From Gyromitra esculenta (lineage: Eukaryota > Ascomycota > Pezizomycetes > Pezizales > Discinaceae), in assembly GCA_038503075.1 (NCBI GenBank), contig JBCAML010000006.1:434001-498000 (forward strand): DNA of 64,000 nt. The letters are read 5' to 3'. Shown here one piece after another: positions 1 to 12,545 of this stretch (position 1 is its first letter; each line of letters begins with the position of its first letter). A model generated the notes under the pieces. That model did no database searches and was not told the origin of the DNA. It worked only from the letters and a program-made list of their open reading frames with translations. The translations under genes were made by a program, and so were the position numbers.

Positions 1-925
1 GGGTTCCAAAAACTAGCATCACGGCAGATTCATTCTGCTAAAAAAAATCGCGGGGGATAAGGTATAGGCCGATCGGGGTAAGGTGCCCGGCCCCAACACG
101 TCGGTTGGTGGGGGCCTCTCTTATGTTTGGTTCTGGGATGTTTTTCACGTGTTGTGTAGTCTGAGGACTGGGATATGCTCAAGCTTTGATACAACGCGAG
201 GACTATTGGTTGCTGGGTTACGAATCATTAACATTTGCGAGTCTCAGCCCCATCTCTAGATGGTCCGATCTAAAGCAACACAAAATTAGTTGGCTTTGGA
301 GTACCGGACGAACAGGAAGCTTGAGAATCCTCCCGGGAATATGGAAATGCAGCTATATCAGTTATATGCCAAGACACGAGTGATGCCGTGTGACATCGGC
401 GAACCGCTCCAAACAACCAGCATCGTGATCATTGAACTCCTATTCATATCTAGAACAGATTAATTACTCCAAGTGCTCTCTAAGCTCTAGAAACCTAGTC
501 TACTGCTAGCCCAAGCTACTCTACTTCACCCCGAGGATACCTACTGTAAATGGAATACGTCATCCGAAAATATAAAGGCGTAAGATCTACGTCATCCCCA
601 CACCCAATATCAACTTATATCCCGGCGACAGCATGGATTCACAACCATAAGTACAAACCGGGCCAAAAAAACACCCCTTCGTCAACAATGTTTTCATTAG
701 AACTTAGAGCATCCCGACTACTACAGAGCACCTGTACAACTCAAAACCTCCGCTTCTACTCAAAATCCACAAAACGGATCTCGCCGCAGTTTTTTCTAGC
801 TACGACTGAACACTTATCAATATCTAGGTCAAAAACTTCAACTTCCATTCTGGCATACCCTAATCGCAAGCTAACTCTAAAAAAAATAAAAAATGCTATA
901 TAGATCCATATTCACAACCCACCCA
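1..925. other. Intergenic, no gene recognised
   Basis: AT-rich sequence. Open frames here are short, lack recognisable domains and show no convincing splice structure. The last part is the 5' flank of the GFA-domain gene. Confidence 0.5.
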
Positions 926-1655
926 ATGTCAAACGACTCCAAAACCCACAACAATTCCCACGACACGCGCGACATGTCCCATGCCGATAAAGAGCAGGTC
1001 CACATCGACCGCATGAACCGACCTCCATACTCTCTCGACCCAAATAAGCCCTTCAAGCCCCTCTACGACGGCTCCTGTTTCTGCAAAAAGGTCAAATTCC
1101 AGATATCGCGCGAGAGACCACTCGATGCGAAATTCTGCCACTGTGGAGGATGTCAATTACTCCACGGGGCACCGTTTCAATGGGTATGTACCCAATACCC
1201 AGAGGAGTGACATGGGGAGGAGAGGAAGGGCTGATTAGATATAGGCGGCGATATTCCATAAAGAGGACGTACACTTCACCTCCGGTGAGGAACAGCTGAT
1301 TTATTGGAGTTCGCCGGAGAAGTCGCAGGAGTATATTTTACCGTGCAAGGTGTCGTGCAAGGCGTGTAGGACGCCGATTATGGATGAGGGGAGGAATATG
1401 TTGTTGTTGTTCCCGACGTTGATACATTTTAAGGATGCGAAACATAAGAGGATGTTTCATCCAAGGTAAGGGGGTAGTTCTCTGCTTTGAAGGAAACGGG
1501 GGTGCTGATAGGGGTCTAGCTGCCATATATTTTACTCAAGGAGAGCGATCGATGTACCGGATGGCCTGCCAAAGTGGACGGAACATAAAGATGATAGCGA
1601 ATTGATGCCGGAGACTATGCATGAGGAACATGGGCCAGAGAATATCAAAATATAA
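926..1655 (+). CDS. GFA / CENP-V-fold zinc protein (glutathione-dependent formaldehyde-activating family)
   Basis: Three exons: 926-1183, 1245-1465, 1520-1655. Both introns are GT-AG and the phases agree, giving about 204 residues. The family's zinc ligands are visible: CFC near the start of the fold (GSCFCKKVKF), FCHCGGCQ, and a later SCKAC. The splice joining FQW to AAIFHKEDV restores the usual GFA core. Family members bind zinc in a Mss4-like fold; a few act on S-hydroxymethylglutathione, but most fungal paralogues have no known substrate. An in-frame ATG lies 33 nt upstream (893); 926 was preferred because the extra 11 residues look like leader sequence. Probably cytosolic, as no targeting signal is seen. 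The family call is firm and the substrate is unknown. Confidence 0.85.
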
Positions 1656-2686
1656 ATTTTTGGGGGGGTTTGATTTATGTAGCAGTATATTTGACAGCTA
1701 GTGGTCCTTTTGGAGGTGGTCGGAATAAACATTCTACACCAGACCAAGCACCACAGCGGCTAATTCCATAATCTACAGACTGCCGGTTTGACTCAGACTG
1801 GTGTAATAGAGACCGTTGCCAAGGATACGGCTTATTGCCAAGCTGTTGGATTGCGAGAACACTATACCGATTAAAGAGAACAATATACTGATTGGGGTGT
1901 GTGTTTGTGTTAATTTGAGGGCCAAAATCCTCTCCAACCCCAGACGTGTTGTTTTTGTGTTGAAAATCAACCTCCGGAAAGGTATAGTCTGGCAAGCCGC
2001 GCTCTCGGCAACGGTCTGGATTACACGAGTCTCTACGGTATCTAGACTTGAGCGCTTAGCGCCCAAACCCAGCTTCTTGACATAACCTTAACCGGAGTAC
2101 TGGGGTTTCTTATACTTTACTCCAACCTCAGAACGCGTGCACGGATTTTAAACTTAGATTTGAGTGAATATGGTAATATTTATTTTGGCTGAATTTGGCT
2201 ACTACATTTCCGTTTTGACATACCTCTATGAGTAGCTCTCCAATTCAGAAGAACCCGTTTTCGAGTCTCTCCACTCAATGCCAGCCACAAAACTTCAACC
2301 TTCTAACCAACCTCATATAGATTCCATAAAAGGGTTGGCTGAGCAAAGGGATAAAATCACAAACAGCCAAACCCTATATAGCACAAGTGAAGTCCTCGAG
2401 CCACTCGAATTGGGCTAAATTCACATTCCATTTCTACCAAGGGGCTATTGTCCCCCAGTCCACCAACATTCCAGCAATATGAACAAGAATTCAAGTTTCC
2501 GAAAGCCAACTACCCCAGCCCTCCCAGACCCTCCAGCCATTGTAGTTACTCCCAAGAAGTAACCTAAAAACCACTCTATAATAATTAAATATCGTGAGAT
2601 TCGCCATTGGCACCAATCCCACCAACCAACGAACCAAACAGCAACTCCACAGTCAGATAGACCTAGCTATCAACCACACTTCCAAA
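1656..2686. other. Intergenic, no gene recognised
   Basis: No coding structure with family resemblance. It separates two genes on the same strand and contains the 3' flank of the first and the promoter of the second. Confidence 0.45.
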
Positions 2687-3529
2687 ATGAATCAATCTCG
2701 CGTCTTCTTCGTCGTAAAGCTATGCATCGGCTTCCTTCTCCCCTCGGCAGTCTACTCAATGGGCGTTCAAATCTATCTTCTTAGCACACATCAACTCGAC
2801 TTCATGATCCGTCCCAACAGCGTTCTCCTCCTCACCACCGTAACCTACCCCGCCTTCCATTACCTAAATCCTAAACTAACGCAAATTAGTCGATCCTAAC
2901 AATTCTCTTCCTCCTCTGCTGGACCCTCGCCCGCTCCAACGGACCCGTGCGACCTCCACCATCAGGCAAACGGATCACATTCGCGTTCTCGCTCCTCAGC
3001 AGTATCTTCTGGCTCGCCTCGTTCTGGACCGGCGCGGACGTGGCGCGACAAGGTGTTGCATGCCGAGAAGGCGGATTGCTGGATGCGGGAGTCAAGGCCA
3101 TGCCCTGGAGCGATGGCGTACCGTGTAGACTGCACCGGGTTGGGGTTGCATTTGCAGCTGTTGGATTGTGGGTTCTTGGCTCTCCTTATTTTTATTTATC
3201 CCCTCCCCTCCCCCCCTAAAAAAACTAAAAAAACTAAAAAAAACTAAAAAAAACTACTTAACTTGGGATTTTGTAAAGCTGATGAGATGGGAATTAGTTT
3301 ATCGTCGTTTGTGATACTTGCGGCGATGGTCGAAATCTCGGATAGGCCATTTGGAGGTGTGAGTACTGAGGCGACGATCTCTTGGACTGCGGAGAAGTTT
3401 AGAGAGGCATTGATGGACTTGACTGCGCAGGAAGGAGGGAAGGAGGATCGTAGTAGGGCGGGAAGTGTTGGGAGTGGCAGTGGCAGTGGGGGCGAGGGCA
3501 GTGTGGAGGTGGTCCAAGATACGATATAG
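2687..3529 (+). CDS. MARVEL-like four-helix membrane protein
   Basis: Three exons: 2687-2839, 2890-3167, 3298-3529 (about 220 residues). Intron 1 is 50 nt with a CTAAC branch point; intron 2 is 130 nt and contains an A-rich tandem repeat. Joining them yields four hydrophobic segments: VVKLCIGFLLPSAVYS, an ILTILFLLCWT segment, FAFSLLSSIFWLASFW, and a fourth helix split by intron 2 (VAFAAVGL then FLSSFVILAAMVE). After helix 3 comes a WTGADVARQ-type motif and a Cys-containing loop, as in fungal MARVEL-like proteins. The tail is hydrophilic and rich in Gly/Ser/Glu. Known MARVEL proteins act at membrane apposition and in vesicle trafficking; the role here is not inferable. The donor of intron 1 (GTAACC) is weak, so its exact position is the least certain part. 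Confidence 0.65.
3168..3297 (+). repeat. Intron with tandem (CTAAAAAAA)n and C/T-rich tract
   Basis: Within intron 2 of the MARVEL-like gene, 3216-3256 holds four near-identical CTAAAAAAA units after a C-rich run, followed by a CTTAAC branch-point candidate. It explains the break in the reading frame between helix-4 halves. Confidence 0.6.
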
Positions 3530-4643
3530 AGAAGAGGAGAAAGGGGTGGTGGGACAGATGGTGTTTTTGGGCCGGGGATATATGTGCGAATTAGCGATGT
3601 CGTGATAATGTAGTGGATAGCGTCATAGCTGAAGGAGAAGATTATGCTTAATCAAATAAGACAGTTAGGTGATATTAATTGGCCGGTATATATAAGCGAG
3701 TCACGGCTCATGATTCTGTGTTCCACAACACAACACCAAGAATAACAACATGTCATCGTACGTAGCTCACTAAGCACTCCCTCGGCCCTCGGCCAACAAA
3801 ATAGTCTCCGTTAATAGCTGCAGTTAAGCATTCTACCCATTCCCAAGAATGCCTTACCAATAGCCCAAAAGAGCCATCCGAAACAAAAACCTGCCCGTGT
3901 AGAGCTCACCACATCACCATCATTACACCGCCACGGGCAAAAAAACAAAGACCAAGCAAACCTGCATTTCTCATTCAGCCCATAAACCAGATCACTATGC
4001 AGCACTTTTCTTCTGTACTCGCAATAGGCATCAAGAACCTGAAAGTGACTTTTGCTAGTAGTGATTTCCGATTCGCTCCAATCCAGTACATACATGTACA
4101 CAACTTGGTCAATTGGCTCCCATTCGCATTTTCGGGTTCTGTATACCTGCTACGAGTGTTGTAAAAATGTACTGTCGCAAGTACGGCATATCATGTGGCG
4201 AGACCAGACAATTCCAAAATACTCCACGATCGCCAGTTTTGTCAAAAAGATCGTAATTGGGGCCAGACTCCGCCCAGTCTATGATCGCTGACACCAACTA
4301 AACCAACTAAACCAGCCAGAGCGCAAAGAAAAAGAAAAGAAAAGAAAAAAAAGAGATATGAAGGGAAGGGGGAAAAAAAAAAGCACAACCTCCATCACCT
4401 CTCGAAACTATTCTTAGTCTGAAAGAAGCAAAAAAGGAAAAAAAGGCTAACGGAACAACCCGTTCCCCATCACCATCCAAAACCGCGTTAAGACAACCCA
4501 CACACCCGGTTTCTTTTTTTTAGAAAGAAATTGAAGAGAAGATATAGGAGGGAGGGGGGGAAAATAACTATTCATTATTAAGCTTCTCCTTTTTCCCCTC
4601 TACACGGCACAGCGGAAGTAAAATAAAAAAAAAGGAAAAAAAA
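3530..4643. other. Spacer between MARVEL-like gene and eIF3f
   Basis: Contains a strong TATA-like GGTATATATAAGC near 3690 followed by an ATG at 3750 (see the low-confidence small gene). The part next to the eIF3f stop is purine-rich and A-rich, consistent with the eIF3f 3' flank. No other gene is recognised. Confidence 0.4.
3750..3985 (+). CDS. Possible small spliced gene, unknown
   Basis: Speculative model. A TATA-like box (about 3691) lies about 60 bp before an ATG in good context. The exon is only 8 nt (3750-3757) and ends at a perfect GTACGT donor; a possible acceptor at 3828 joins in phase to a frame ending at 3985, giving 54 residues. The predicted peptide is basic and proline-containing with no family I know. 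The promoter-like layout is the main support; an RNA gene or chance arrangement is just as possible. Confidence 0.2.
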
Positions 4644-5882
4644 CTACTTTCCAGCAACAACAGCCGTCGCAGCCCCCGTCGCCGCCGCAGGAATTGTTGG
4701 GGCAACAGTAGGAGTAAGACTCGCGAGACGATTCGAAAGGTCGATCTGGGTACGGATAGTATTCGCCAGATACGAGATTAGTAAGACGTCTTGGATGTGA
4801 GTGTTGAACATGCGTTCCACATCAGACGCCGAAACTTTGGGTGCAAGGGCGAGGGTGTTCATTAGGAACTTCCCAATTGCGGTGGACCCAGGGGTTTCGC
4901 CGTCCTATGATGTGTTAGTTGCGACTTATGAGGAGGAAGGAAAAGGGGGGGCTACAATGACTCGGCCAACGTATTCGCCGACACGCTCTAACATGTTTAT
5001 GACATCTTCGATGGCCCGCTCGAGTGCGTGGATGTCAGTCATGATGCCGACTGTACGGTCCTCGCTGTTCTTGGCACCGGCGACGAGCTCGAGACCGGAG
5101 CGGTCAGCGTCGTTGTAGCGGATCTCGTATGGGACTGGGACGAAGAGGCAGGAATCGGCGATACGGTCTTGGTTCACGCCGACCGCGCTGGAAATGTAGG
5201 TGCGGATTGCAATGTCGGCGCCAGGCACGGTCGACATAGTGAGGTGCACAGCGGGGTGTGGGAACGTGCCTTCACCGTTTGAGGCATAGAAGTTCTGAAT
5301 CAGGGCGGAGAAAGTGTTGAGTTCGGGGGAGGTGGCGTACCTGGGGTGGTCGTTAGTGGGGATTGGTGGGGTGGTGGAGGGGTGGGTTGGGGGTTTATTA
5401 CCAGCCTACGAGAACTTCTTTGGGGTTGGCTTTGAGATGTAGGCCAAGCATAGTCTTATGATAGTCCATATCTACTTCGACTTGCTCCTGACTCTCGTTA
5501 TGGCCAACAGCGAAACAGTTTCGGATCTCAACCTCACTGCCATCTTCACTACGAACTCCGAGGAGTGTGCCAATGACTCGTTCCTGGTCTGCATTCCGTC
5601 GCAGAGAGTGGTCAAGGATTGAGAACAGTGCCTATTCGTATAAAAAGGATATAAGTTAGCAAAACAATCATTTCTTCTAAAAACTCTATCATTTCCTCTT
5701 TCTCTGCTGTCCCTCCCACCCTTCCTGTCTTATTCCATCCTAAAAACAAAACACAATGAAACATGACCACTAACTTGCGCATGAACGATAACGCTCAACG
5801 GCCCGGTGGTAGCATGTGCAGGCGGAACATTAACCACTGGCAACGGCCTCGCAAGATGGATATAAGAGTCCTGATCAGTCAT
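4644..5882 (-). CDS. Eukaryotic translation initiation factor 3 subunit F (eIF3f)
   Basis: Four exons on the minus strand: 5882-5775, 5631-5402, 5340-4956, 4904-4644 (327 residues; all phases close). eIF3f is an MPN-domain subunit of the eIF3 complex that brings mRNA and initiator tRNA to the 40S ribosome in the cytoplasm. The N-terminus reads [24 protein letters not shown], followed by the MPN core ([20 protein letters not shown], then [10 protein letters not shown] and [10 protein letters not shown]). It lacks the JAMM metal-binding His-x-His set, as expected of this non-catalytic MPN minus subunit. The C-terminal helices ([17 protein letters not shown], then [18 protein letters not shown]) match the family helix bundle, and the end is Ala/Thr-rich. 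Start chosen at [13 protein letters not shown]. It is transcribed away from the DDX60-like helicase gene. Confidence 0.95.
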
Positions 5883-6886
5883 GGTGATATATTCGGGAAG
5901 ACGAAGATATAATTGGCCTCTTTGTTTGTGTGTGTATCGATGGATAGATGGAGGTGGTGGGGTTTATCGATGAGGGACGCGGGGCAGCAGCAACAAGCTT
6001 CGCCGGCTGGTAGCGGTGGTGGTGAACTTTCGCTTTTTTTGATTTTTCTCCCCACGGTTGCTTGTGTGCTTTGGGTGGGTTTTGGCTTGGCAGGGTAAAC
6101 CCTACCCTGGATCAGCTCTGAAATGGAGAGGAGGGAAAATCACAACGAGTTTGATATTGGGAGTGATGAAGGGGATATGTAGAGGGCTATGAAGATTGGG
6201 AAGGAGCTTAGAGATTTATTACTAGTGAAATTGATATAAAATATCACTTGGAATGGCTGCTTTTTAGCGTCAGAGCAGGATCGCCATTGTCTTCTTTCCT
6301 TCGTCCTTATCTTATCTGACTCCAAGAATCTAGCAGCTTAACCCACTAACCTGTTCTGGCGACCGTAATAATTACTCCAAAAAGACTATCCGAAACTCAT
6401 CAATTCATCAAGCACGGTCTGTAGATGCCGTGGAAATATTCTCGGGCATCTCCATGCCCTCTCCCCTGATCGTTCAAGACGGACATCATCAGTGGGATGG
6501 TTGGCGTGATCTACGGCTAACTCGCACTTGGTTGGTCAGATCAAGATAAACTGATCACAACTGCACCACCAGCAAAGCACCCAACCTCCCCTCCTGACCT
6601 CCACACCCGCTTCCTCTACCCCGCAGCAGCTCCCTTTTTCTCCTTCTCTCTATCAAATAACTATACGCAATCAACACAAAAAAGTAATTCCCATCAATTG
6701 GGAATCCCCCTTCCGAATAACTAAAAAACCCCGTCAGTATTGCTTGCTAATCCATTGATAGATTCAATCGCTAATCTCTCCCATCTTAATTCTAGAAACA
6801 CCCCACTTCAACTCGAACAGAAAAAACACCCCCCTTCGCTTAAAAAAAAAATAGGAAAGAAAGAAACAGAAACAGAACTCGCCATC
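5883..6886. promoter_or_regulatory. Divergent promoter region, eIF3f / DDX60-like helicase
   Basis: About 1 kb between two divergent start codons. The helicase side has long C/T-rich tracts (about 6590-6650) and A-rich sequence just before its ATG, typical of fungal promoters and leaders. No specific operator was identified. Confidence 0.5.
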
Positions 6887-9800
6887 ATGGCTTCCCCAGA
6901 GCTGCTCAGCACCTGGTACCCGACGCTTCGTCCACGCGATGTCGATCTCGTCGGTGACTACGCTGGCGCTGAGTTCTTCCTGCTGGGAGGCGACTCATTG
7001 CTAAGATATGCACTTTCTGATGACCGGATCGACTTTGACGAGGGTTTCCAGCTGCTGCACGCTGTGTATGCTGTGGAACGGATACTGTCTATGTTTCGGA
7101 ACAGACGGTGTAATTTCACTGTGGTGTTTTTCGACGGTGTGCTCAAACTGCTCTCTCTCTTCTCTTCCCTTCTCTTTTCCTCTCTACTCCTTTCTATGTG
7201 GCGATTTCTGCGACAATGGATGCGAATATAAACACTTCTTGGATTGGCATTTGAAGCTAGAATCGGGGCTAAGAAAAACGTGCCTCTGAAGCTTGTGAAT
7301 TCGTATGCGTGCCATCAACCGCTACCGGTCTCAAGAATGCGTGGAAATACAAATTCGCTCGAGCTGCCATCAAATCCCATCTGCTCAGCGTGGGTGGCGC
7401 CGATGGATCTGTGGTGAGCTTCAAGGGCGCTGAGGATATTGAATTCCGGCGGTACATGGCGACAACAAGGCCGTATTTCGTTGTGGAAAATGACGGTAGA
7501 GATATAGTAGAAAGCGAAGGCGTTTCCGAGGAAGAAAAATTATCTACGCGGGAACCACTGCTGGAGAATTTGAAGAAATGGTTAGATATAGGGTTTAACG
7601 TGGTTTTGATGAATGACGTTACGTTTGTGGATAACAAAGTGCAATCCCCGTCCATCATCTCTATAATTATTATGCTAATTTGTAAGTATAGATATTCGCC
7701 CGAGTCCTAGAAACTTCCGTCCTTGAACCTACCTTTATCGACTTGAAGAGTACACCCCCTCCGGAGGAGCAGCTCCAACCGCAAGAAAGGATTCTTTTTC
7801 CAACCCTCACATCAGCCCGTGACCGTCTTACTGTAGCAGCTGTCTCAAAGGCCCTCAAGCAAGATTCCTCTTTGCAATCCCTCTACAGCGTATTTCTTCT
7901 CCATACAGTGCTTCTCTCCCGTCTCTCGCTCCAAGACCGCGCTTTTGCCCTCCCTGAGGAGGCGGCTGCATCACCCGAGCTTCGCGGCGCCATCGAACGC
8001 ATTACTACCACTTCACAAGAACTTCTACAAGGCAGCGAAGTCGATCTTAGCGACGCAAAGAATAATCTTAACGATTATGTCGATGGTCGTCTACTATTAA
8101 AATTAGTGCTTATGACTCCCGTGCCCATCTCCGAGGATGTAAAAGCTGCGTTTACCACACTCTCAGAAGAAGTCCACAAAATCAGCGACATCCGCCTTGA
8201 GTTTCCAGAACTGACTGGTACTGCCGAAGCCCCTGTTGAAACTACGTCTACAACTGAGGGGCCTGAGGAAGACACATTCACTGAAGGCTCAACAACAGAA
8301 GTCGCTTCAACCAATGACGACGCCTCTTCAACTGCTACCCTAACCCCACACCACACCAGCATCCTCGCATTCACAAATCCCGTCTTCGATCCGTTCCTAT
8401 CACAGATCTCCCTTCCATCCAGTGTTTCAATTGTGTCTGATTCCGACGCAGTCCCTAAAGGTGAGACGGAGCCAGTTCTACGGGAAACGAACACATGGCA
8501 GCACGCAAAAAAGACGGTTACTGCAGCGCCAGTTAGGGCCCCTAAGAAACCATCGTTGGGAGTTGGCCGTCTGGGCAAAGTTGTTGCACAAACCGGAAAG
8601 GGGCAAAACATGGACCGGAGCGAAAAGAGGGCGGTGAGCAGAGTTCGGAAGTGGGAGCAAGTGTATGCAAACCAAATGAACCGTTATGCGGCAAGTTTGA
8701 CAGACTCTGCAGATGGAAGTTTAAACCCGAAATTGATTGTGGTTGAAGAGAAGCTGAAGGGGCGGGCTGTGGGGAGTAGCTCTAAGATTCCTGCGGAGAA
8801 AATACCGGTGGAAAAGGTAGTGAAAGGGAAGAAAGTTCTCCTTGGAAAAAAAGAAGTACCTCCGCCGAAAGGGAAGCTTCCTGCTACGGCAACGAAGAAA
8901 GAGCCTGTTGCGCCAAAAGGGAAAGCATCGGGGAAACTCTCTGCCGCGGAAATTATCCGCCAGAATAATGCTGCAAAAAAGGCGGGAAAGGAAGCAAAAC
9001 TTCAGGACTTCTGGAATAATTTTACCCGCGAGCTCAAGAAGTCGACGGACGAGGAGGAGGGAATCTATCGTCTTGATGTGTGGCTGAAAGATACCCAGAA
9101 AACAATGGCGGCCGGCGTGGCCGAGAACCTTGAGTGGCCGTTCATCGAGGCAGAAGCTCGACTCTGTAAACTGCAGTTACTCCAGCGGATCTGGGCCGGC
9201 TATTGTCGACGAGGGGAGCAAAAAATGGGATACTCCGTCACAGCCGTGTTGTTTGATGAAGCTCGCAAAATCCTTACAAGCGCAGGTTTAACGCAAAAAG
9301 TCTTTGCCATAATTACCAGTATCTTTGACTCACTAGGTATTGCCATGCTTCCAACCACCAAAACCGCGAAATCTCTCCCAGAACGTAAACTTGGTCCTTT
9401 CTTCGATTCGACGTGGACTGGTAAATCTGAGGTAGACACGAAGTTAGGCATTACCAGCGAGGAGTTCCAGTTACTACATTGCGGGCCATGGATGGATCGA
9501 AATATGGATAGTGCACCAGACCCACGTGTCGGATTTGAGCCGGATGGATGGCAGCGTAGGGTGCTAGATTTGTTAGATGGCGATAATTCTGCACTTGTAG
9601 TGGCGCCAACGAGTGCGGGAAAGACATTTATTGCGTTTTATGCTATGGAGAAAATATTGAAAGAGAATGATGATAATATCTTAGTCTATATAGCGCCGAC
9701 TAAAGCGTTGGTATGTGTCCTCCCATGGTTCCAAACATAGTATCTCACTCGTACTAATACGGGCAAATAGGTGAATCAAATCGCCGCTGAGGTCATCTCC

Positions 9801-12545
9801 AGGTTCAAGAAAAATTACCGATATGCAGGGAAGAGTGTTTGGGCCATCGATCAGCGCGACTATGTTGTGGGTAAACCAAAAGAGTGCCAAATCCTTATCA
9901 CTGTTCCGCACGTCTTGCAGTCCATGTTAATGTCGCCGACCAACGCGGTTTCGTGGGCGCCTCGAATTAAACGAATAATTTTCGACGAAGTTCACTCTAT
10001 TGGCAACGCTGCAGACGGCGCGATCTGGGAGCAACTTCTATTACTGACTCCTTGCCCAATCATCGCGCTGTCAGCCACTGTTGGGAACCCGGAAGAGTTT
10101 TCATCCTGGTTGGAGTCCAGCCAGCGCGCAGCTGGCGCTAAACTGAGCATGGTACAGCATCCCCAGCGATATAGCGATCTAAGGAAATTCATTTATGTGC
10201 CGCCGCCGCAAAAAACGACGTTTGATGGGCTTGCAAGGACAAGCAAATTTAGGACATTAGAATTTGCGAATGGGATCGTTGGGGTACATCCAATTGCGGC
10301 GCTGGTAAATGCCAGAGCAGGAATGCCAGACGATTTGGCGCTTGAGCCGAGGGACTGTTTGCAACTTTATTGGGCATTAGTGAAAGCTGCAACTGTGGAG
10401 TGGAAAGTCCCAGAGGAGCTGGATCATAAGCGTCGTTTTGGAACGAAAGGCGCGGAGATCAAGAAGAAAGATGTGGTCGCATGGGAAGCAGAGCTAAAAG
10501 CAATCGTGGTGTCGTGGATGAAAAGTCCAGAGAGCCCCTTTGCGAAGGTTGTAGAAATCCTAGCCGGGAAGGAAGAGGAGAGCGAGACTCTAGTATTGGC
10601 AAAAGTCGAGATGCCCGCGAATGCTAGAGATGCTTCTTACCTTCACGAGAACACGCTCAGTCTCCTACAGTCTTTGCATACCTCCAACGCCTTGCCCGCA
10701 ATTCTTTTCAACTACGATCGCCAGTCATGCGAGGATCTCTGCATGAACCTTTGTAAACAACTCGAAGATTCAGAGACCAAATGGCGAGATACCAACCCGA
10801 AATGGACTAGCACTGTTAAAGCGTGGGAAGCGCATATGGCAAACAAGAGTGCGCGTGGTTCAAAAGTAGCAAAAATCTCGAAGCCTGAGGCTGGCCAGAC
10901 AAAGAACGATATGATCAGAGATGCCAGCGAACTTGAGAGCAGCTATCTAGATCGGTTTGACCCGAAGTACCCGAGTGCGGAGTTTTCGTTTGCGGATACG
11001 AAAAAACAGGGGGTCACAGAACTAGAGAATGACATTGATGATCTGATTAGATGGGGTATTCCAGAGTTGTTGGTTAACGCATTCAAGAGGGGAATTGGTG
11101 TTCATCACACTGGTTTAAACAAGTATTTCCCAACCCTTTTACTGTGATTTTTGGGGGACTTGTTTTGCTAATCTGTGCATAGAAAATATCGCCAAGCAGT
11201 CGAGATGCTATTCCGCAAAGGTTATCTCCGTGTTGTTATCGCTACAGGAACACTCTCGCTCGGTATCAACATGCCAACTCGTACCACGGTTTTTGCCGGT
11301 GATAATATCAATCTCGACGCTCTCAACTACCGCCAAGCATCTGGTCGTGCTGGTCGCCGTGGTTTCGACAATCTCGGAAACGTAGTTTTCCACGGATTCT
11401 CACTCGACAAGGTTGACCGTCTCATCTCCTCAAAGCTTCCATCTCTACTTGGTCACTTCCCAATAAGCACTGCCCTAGTGCTTCGTATGTTCATTCTCCT
11501 ACACGCATCAAAGGAGTCCGCCCATGCGAAACGCACAATTAATAGTCTTCTGTCACAAGAACAACTTGTTCTTGGTGGCAATGTGCCGAAGGAGCAAGTC
11601 CTCTACAATCTTCGCTTTTCGATCGAATTCCTACGGAAGCAGAAACTTATCGGCGCCACAGGAACCCCGTTGAATTTTGCAGGGTTGGTAGGTCATCTTT
11701 ACTATACTGAGAGTGGGGCCTTTGGACTCCACACACTCTTGTGCAGTGGGTATCTCCATGAAGTGTGTAGGGAGATCGAAGAAAAGCCGGATAAAACGTG
11801 CCTGGAGCTCATGTTACTCATGGCGCACCTTTTCGGCCGCACCAAAAGGCATGAAGGCATGAAAGGGCTGCCGCCAATGCCAGCTGGTGCTGCAGAAATC
11901 CTGCAAAAGCAGAATTACGATACGTTGAAGACGTATACTACATACGCTGAAACGTTTGCAAAAGAGCACTGCAAAACACCGGATGATAGCTTACCGTTTT
12001 CGGGCCTTTCCTGTGGCGCTCCATATCCGTCGTCTTTCCCGGGAACTATAGCACGCTCGGCCTTTGTAGCACTTTCAGGACATAACGATACATTCACGTC
12101 TGCTGAGGACCTAATAACCGGAGTCCGCAATGGCATCTTCCCAGACGGGCTAGCACTCCCATATATTCCTGTGGATGAGAAAGACGCCCCCAACGGTTAC
12201 CTATACGATTACTATCGCCACTGTGACGTGGAGAGGATAGAAGTAGAGAACGGGATTACCCGAAGCTTTGTCTGGTTCAAACTGAAGGATTTTTCAGAAG
12301 TCCTTCAAACAGTGGTGCCAGGGCTAGTGTGTTTCTTGAAGGATGGTCCAGGCGAGTATTACGATCTGGTTGGTGAGAGGGGTGATGAAGATGGCGACAT
12401 CGAAGAAGTTGAGGTTGATGTGGAGGAGAAGGAGGGCGAAGAAGAGGAGATGATCAAGAAGAGTGAGAGTTTTGGGAATGTATTGAAAGCGTTCAAGGTC
12501 TTGAGGAGTACATTCGATGAGAAGTTTAAGCGGATGTGGGCTTAA
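6887..12545 (+). CDS. DDX60-like Ski2-family DExH RNA helicase
   Basis: Five exons: 6887-7136, 7274-7638, 7692-9710, 9771-11122, 11183-12545 (1782 residues, all phases consistent; animal DDX60 is about 1700). Motifs in order: Walker A APTSAGKT (about 842), PTKAL continuing NQIA across intron 3, DEVH box (about 950), SAT (about 979), then HHTGLNKKYRQAVE across intron 4, ATGTLSLGINMPTRT, and motif VI QASGRAGRRGFD (about 1379). The N-terminal part (LVGDYAGAEFFLLGGDSLL, then FTVVFFD) matches the conserved N-terminal region of DDX60 proteins. A long basic Lys/Ala/Pro-rich linker precedes the helicase. Animal DDX60 binds viral RNA and DNA and is linked to RIG-I signalling; the fungal role is unknown, so RNA surveillance or exosome work is inference. 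The first intron donor (GTGTGC) and the second (GTGCAA) are weak. Confidence 0.9.

Noticed and set aside
8075..8611. 178-residue open frame on the minus strand inside the helicase gene
   Set aside because: Antisense shadow of a Ser/Thr/Glu-rich coding segment; no independent motif.
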